The translations under genes and the position numbers were made by a program. A stretch of 7,229 nt of DNA, taken from positions 1 to 7,229 of the forward strand of contig RGBY01000130.1 of the NCBI GenBank assembly GCA_009919445.1. The letters run 5' to 3'. The notes beneath the pieces are model-generated. The model had not been told where the DNA came from. It saw only the letters and a list, made by a program, of their open reading frames with translations, and ran no database searches. Shown in pieces: positions 5,653 through 7,229 of the stretch. This DNA comes from Planctomycetia bacterium (GTDB taxonomy: Bacteria > Planctomycetota > Planctomycetia > Pirellulales > UBA1268). Every line of letters begins with the position of its first letter. Within the stretch, counting starts at the first letter, position 1.

Positions 5653-6402
5653 TCAGGCACTCCCCGGCTGACGCTGAGGGGTTTCAATACCCTCTTCACG
5701 GAGGGCATCAAGCGCATTACTGGCAGCCCGCTGCTCTGCCTCTTTCTTGTTCCGTCCCCAGGCCGGGACATATCGGCGGCGGCCAATCTGGGCCTGCACA
5801 TGGAACTCTTTCTTGTGGTCAGGCCCCACTTCTTCAATGACTTCGTACGTCGGCGCGATGCCAAAGACCGCCTGAGCAAGCTGCTGCAGGAGTGACTTGT
5901 GGTTGAAGCCCTCCTGCCCCGACACCACCTTTTCAATTTCGGGGATCACCCACCGCTCGAGAAAGGCCCGGGCAGGCTCAATGCCGCCATCCAGATAAAT
6001 TGCTGCCACCAGCGACTCGAACATGTCGGAGAGAATCGACGTGGGCACCGACCGATGCAGCGACATGCCCTTGCCGACGATAAGAAAGTCGACCAGCCCC
6101 AGTTTCTCACTGATGCGGCTGCAGGTTTCGCGGCTGACAACGGCTGATTTGATCCGCGTAAGGTCTCCCTCGAGCGAATCTGGGAAGGCCTGATAAAGCC
6201 GGTCGCAGACCACGAAGCCCAATATCGAGTCACCCAGAAACTCGAGCCGTTCGTTGGACGCTAGGCGGTGCTGGGCCCCCGAGGCATGGGTGACAGCTGC
6301 CTGCAAGAGTGCCGGATCCCGAAACCGATAGCCGATCCGCTCCTCACAGGCCTCCAGACCGGCAGCCGGTGTGGGGGAATCGAGGATCGGTTTTTCAGAC
6401 AT
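5653..6402 (-). CDS. rnc: ribonuclease III
   Basis: A 249-residue double-strand-specific endoribonuclease that processes rRNA precursors and structured mRNAs in the cytoplasm. The N-terminal RNase III domain carries the signature NERLEFLGDS (residues 50-59). Glu51, Glu54 and Asp58 align with E. coli E38, E41 and D45; Glu78 in EGDLTR aligns with E65; Asp126 and Glu129 in SDMFESLVAAIYLDGG align with catalytic D114 and E117. The C-terminal double-stranded RNA-binding domain runs from about 167 to 234 (NHKSLLQQLAQ, then NKKEAEQRAASNAL). All metal-binding residues are present, so the enzyme should be active. ATG 6402 is chosen because GGAGA (6411-6415, minus strand) lies 9 bases upstream and a promoter candidate sits at 6430-6459. 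The frame stays open upstream to an ATG at 6504, but that extension is not family-like. It is divergent from htrA and convergent with the YqhA-like gene. Confidence 0.97.
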   Translation of the reverse strand: MSEKPILDSPTPAAGLEACEERIGYRFRDPALLQAAVTHASGAQHRLASNERLEFLGDSILGFVVCDRLYQAFPDSLEGDLTRIKSAVVSRETCSRISEKLGLVDFLIVGKGMSLHRSVPTSILSDMFESLVAAIYLDGGIEPARAFLERWVIPEIEKVVSGQEGFNHKSLLQQLAQAVFGIAPTYEVIEEVGPDHKKEFHVQAQIGRRRYVPAWGRNKKEAEQRAASNALDALREEGIETPQRQPGSA

Positions 6403-6429
6403 CCGGTCTTTCTCCGAGAAACAGTCCGT

Positions 6430-6459
6430 ACGGTAAAAACCGGGACCTCTCCCTGTCAA
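6430..6459 (-). promoter_or_regulatory. promoter candidate for rnc
   Basis: On the minus strand a perfect -35 TTGACA (6454-6459) is followed after 18 bases by TACCGT (6430-6435), a weak -10. The transcript start would be near 6423, about 20 bases before the chosen ATG at 6402. Two small symmetries overlap this region: CGGT-TTTT-ACCG across the -10 and TTTCTC-G-GAGAAA at 6409-6421, which contains the ribosome-binding GGAG. Confidence 0.45.
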
Positions 6460-6629
6460 ACCGGTCTCATACCACCCCCGTGAACCGGCGGCGACGTAGC
6501 CCATCCTGCCTTTCCTGAAGCCCCGACGAACCGTTCAACGGGAGGCCCCGTACAGACTCTTTGGAGGCGTTCCTGCCCACAGGGGACCGTCCTGCCCAGT
6601 TGGAATCGTCCGGACAGCCCGGAACAGCC

Positions 6630-6635
6630 TATGAT
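6630..6635 (+). promoter_or_regulatory. possible -10 element for htrA
   Basis: TATGAT differs from TATAAT by one base and lies about 95 bases before the GTG start. No -35-like hexamer is found at 16-18 bases upstream and there is no TGn extension, so it could need an alternative sigma factor or be chance. If used, the transcript would start near 6642, just before the inverted repeat. Confidence 0.25.
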
Positions 6636-6644
6636 GACGGAGGC

Positions 6645-6704
6645 GTCAGCGTCGGTAGGCCGATCCACCTGGGCGACAGGAACATCTCCGTCCCAGACGC
6701 TGAC
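6645..6704 (+). promoter_or_regulatory. inverted repeat in the htrA leader
   Basis: GTCAGCGTC (6645-6653) and GACGCTGAC (6696-6704) are perfect 9-base complements separated by 42 bases. Inside, TGGGCG and CG-T-CCCA (about 6670-6695) could form a second short stem. The outer stem ends 10 bases before the Shine-Dalgarno sequence of htrA. A competing pairing, TCGGT with ACCGA (6652-6656 and 6703-6707), overlaps the outer stem. It could be a structured leader or a pair of operator half-sites; the sequence alone does not decide. Confidence 0.4.
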
Positions 6705-6714
6705 CGATTGGAAG

Positions 6715-6721
6715 AAGGAGG
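6715..6721 (+). promoter_or_regulatory. strong Shine-Dalgarno site that fixes the htrA GTG start
   Basis: AAGGAGG lies 8 bases before the GTG at 6730. It is the best ribosome-binding site in the window, and it decides in favour of a GTG start. Confidence 0.85.
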
Positions 6722-6729
6722 AACACAAC

Positions 6730-7229
6730 GTGTCTACGTGCAAATTGACAAATGGTGCGGTGGCCGCTTTCCACCGTGTGCGATTTTCCCAGCGACTCAT
6801 CCTGACCGCAGCCGTGTTGCTGGCGACCCTGCCAACAACGCTGCTCGCAGCCGAACCGACTGGCAACCCGGTTGCCGCCGCCAACGCCCTGTCCCGGGCG
6901 TTCCGCGACGCCGCCGGCAAAGCCACGCCCAGCGTGGTGGTGGTTCGCAGCGAAACGCGAGCCCGAAATGTCACCGCCAACGGCGGTGGCCGCGGCCCAG
7001 CCGACAACCCTTTCCGGGGGACACCGTTTGAGGATTTCTTCCGCGATGGCATGCCGGAGGGCTTTGGCGGGCCCAACGGCCGCACCCCACCACGGTCGGG
7101 AATTGGCTCTGGGGTGATTGTCGACCCAGCCGGCATCGTGCTAACCAACAACCATGTGGTGGAAGGGGCTGACGAGGTCACGGTCGAACTGACCGACGGC
7201 CGCGAGTTCAAGGCAGCCGATATCAAGAC
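6730..7229 (+). CDS. htrA: HtrA/DegP-like trypsin-type serine protease (3' truncated)
   Basis: The first 166 codons of an exported serine protease that degrades or refolds misfolded envelope proteins. The N-terminus has a basic region (VRFSQRL), a hydrophobic core (LILTAAVLLATLPTTLL) and a likely signal-peptidase site after LLAA near residue 43. The mature part shows ATPSVVVVRS, then NPFRGTPFEDFFRDG and a Gly/Pro-rich loop, as in the LA-loop region of DegP-like proteases. The protease core begins with GIGSGVIVDPAGIVLTNNHV; His142 is the catalytic histidine. The catalytic Asp, the GNSGG serine and any PDZ domains lie beyond the window end, so activity cannot be confirmed. GTG 6730 is chosen for the AAGGAGG 8 bases upstream and because the signal peptide starts correctly from it. 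The gene has its own leader and is divergent from rnc. HtrA proteases are often induced by envelope stress; no known stress-sigma site is recognised here. Confidence 0.93.
   Translation, partial: MSTCKLTNGAVAAFHRVRFSQRLILTAAVLLATLPTTLLAAEPTGNPVAAANALSRAFRDAAGKATPSVVVVRSETRARNVTANGGGRGPADNPFRGTPFEDFFRDGMPEGFGGPNGRTPPRSGIGSGVIVDPAGIVLTNNHVVEGADEVTVELTDGREFKAADIK

Larger units (their letters stand above)
6403..6729. other. divergent intergenic region between rnc and htrA
   Basis: This 327-base stretch contains the rnc promoter candidate on one side. On the other it holds a possible htrA -10 (TATGAT, 6630-6635, without a recognisable -35), an inverted repeat in the presumed htrA leader and the htrA ribosome site. 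Open frames in it on both strands show no family features, no good start and no conserved-looking protein, so I read it as regulatory DNA. Confidence 0.6.

Noticed and set aside
5650..5674. GCGTCAG / CTGACGC inverted repeat as an rnc terminator
   Set aside because: It overlaps the stop codon, has an 11-base loop and is not followed by a T-run on the minus strand; the symmetric hairpin at 5358-5388 is a better terminator.
5097..5936. Long open minus-strand frame with a CxxC motif (PKPCQVCQ) covering the rnc end, the gap and the YqhA gene
   Set aside because: It overlaps rnc in another frame and runs antisense through the YqhA gene, with no ribosome site near a start in the gap. It looks like a GC-driven open frame; only the CxxC part in the gap is kept as a weak observation.
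6403..6504. N-terminal extension of RNase III by 34 residues
   Set aside because: A good ribosome site and promoter candidate support ATG 6402; the extension is Gly/Arg-rich and not typical of RNase III.
6456..7226. 256-residue minus-strand frame opposite htrA
   Set aside because: It is antisense to the signal peptide and protease core of htrA, rich in Ser/Arg/Pro as expected for a shadow frame, and starts at the window edge.
1..7229. tRNA, rRNA, CRISPR, insertion sequence, toxin-antitoxin or defence system
   Set aside because: No T-loop-like motif, repeated spacer unit, transposase motif, terminal repeat pair or small paired-gene arrangement was found on either strand.

Overview
The window most likely comes from a planctomycete (Planctomycetota, Pirellulales-like). 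This rests on family content, not on a marker gene: a cysteine-free FmdB-type protein, a GYF_2-domain membrane protein, a COG4760-type Bax-inhibitor protein, a YqhA/UPF0114 protein, an SDR-type DUF2867 protein fused to a membrane domain, and an HtrA/DegP-like protease. The DNA is GC-rich, except that much of the first gene looks more AT-rich. The genes are mostly single units on alternating strands, with no long operon.

Layout. (1) Bases 2-1375, +: the 3' part of a gene with a DUF2867 domain followed by a multi-spanning membrane region that resembles a degenerate M48/Ste24 peptidase. (2) 1484-2257 and 2364-3524, both -: a YccA/Bax-inhibitor-1 seven-helix protein, and upstream of it a GYF_2 + TM2-like membrane protein; these two may be co-transcribed. 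(3) 3726-4028, +: an FmdB-like small protein without zinc ligands, with its own promoter candidate and a good intrinsic terminator. (4) 4113-4574, -: a RidA-superfamily protein. (5) 4788-5330, +: a four-helix YqhA/UPF0114 protein, again with its own extended -10 promoter candidate and a strong terminator hairpin. (6) 5331-5652: a convergent intergenic stretch with no convincing gene. (7) 5653-6402, -: ribonuclease III (rnc). (8) 6730-7229, +: the 5' part of an exported HtrA/DegP-like serine protease, preceded by a leader with an inverted repeat and a near-perfect Shine-Dalgarno sequence; it is cut by the window end before its Asp and Ser catalytic residues.

The genes do not form one pathway. 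What links several is envelope and stress biology: HtrA (periplasmic protein quality control), the Bax-inhibitor and YqhA membrane proteins, and the possible inactive M48-like protein. RNase III and the RidA-like protein are housekeeping. I see no mobile element, tRNA, rRNA, CRISPR array or defence system. The most unusual items are the DUF2867/pseudo-M48 fusion, the cysteine-free FmdB protein, a shared promoter motif in front of two genes that both lack a Shine-Dalgarno sequence, and the structured htrA leader.
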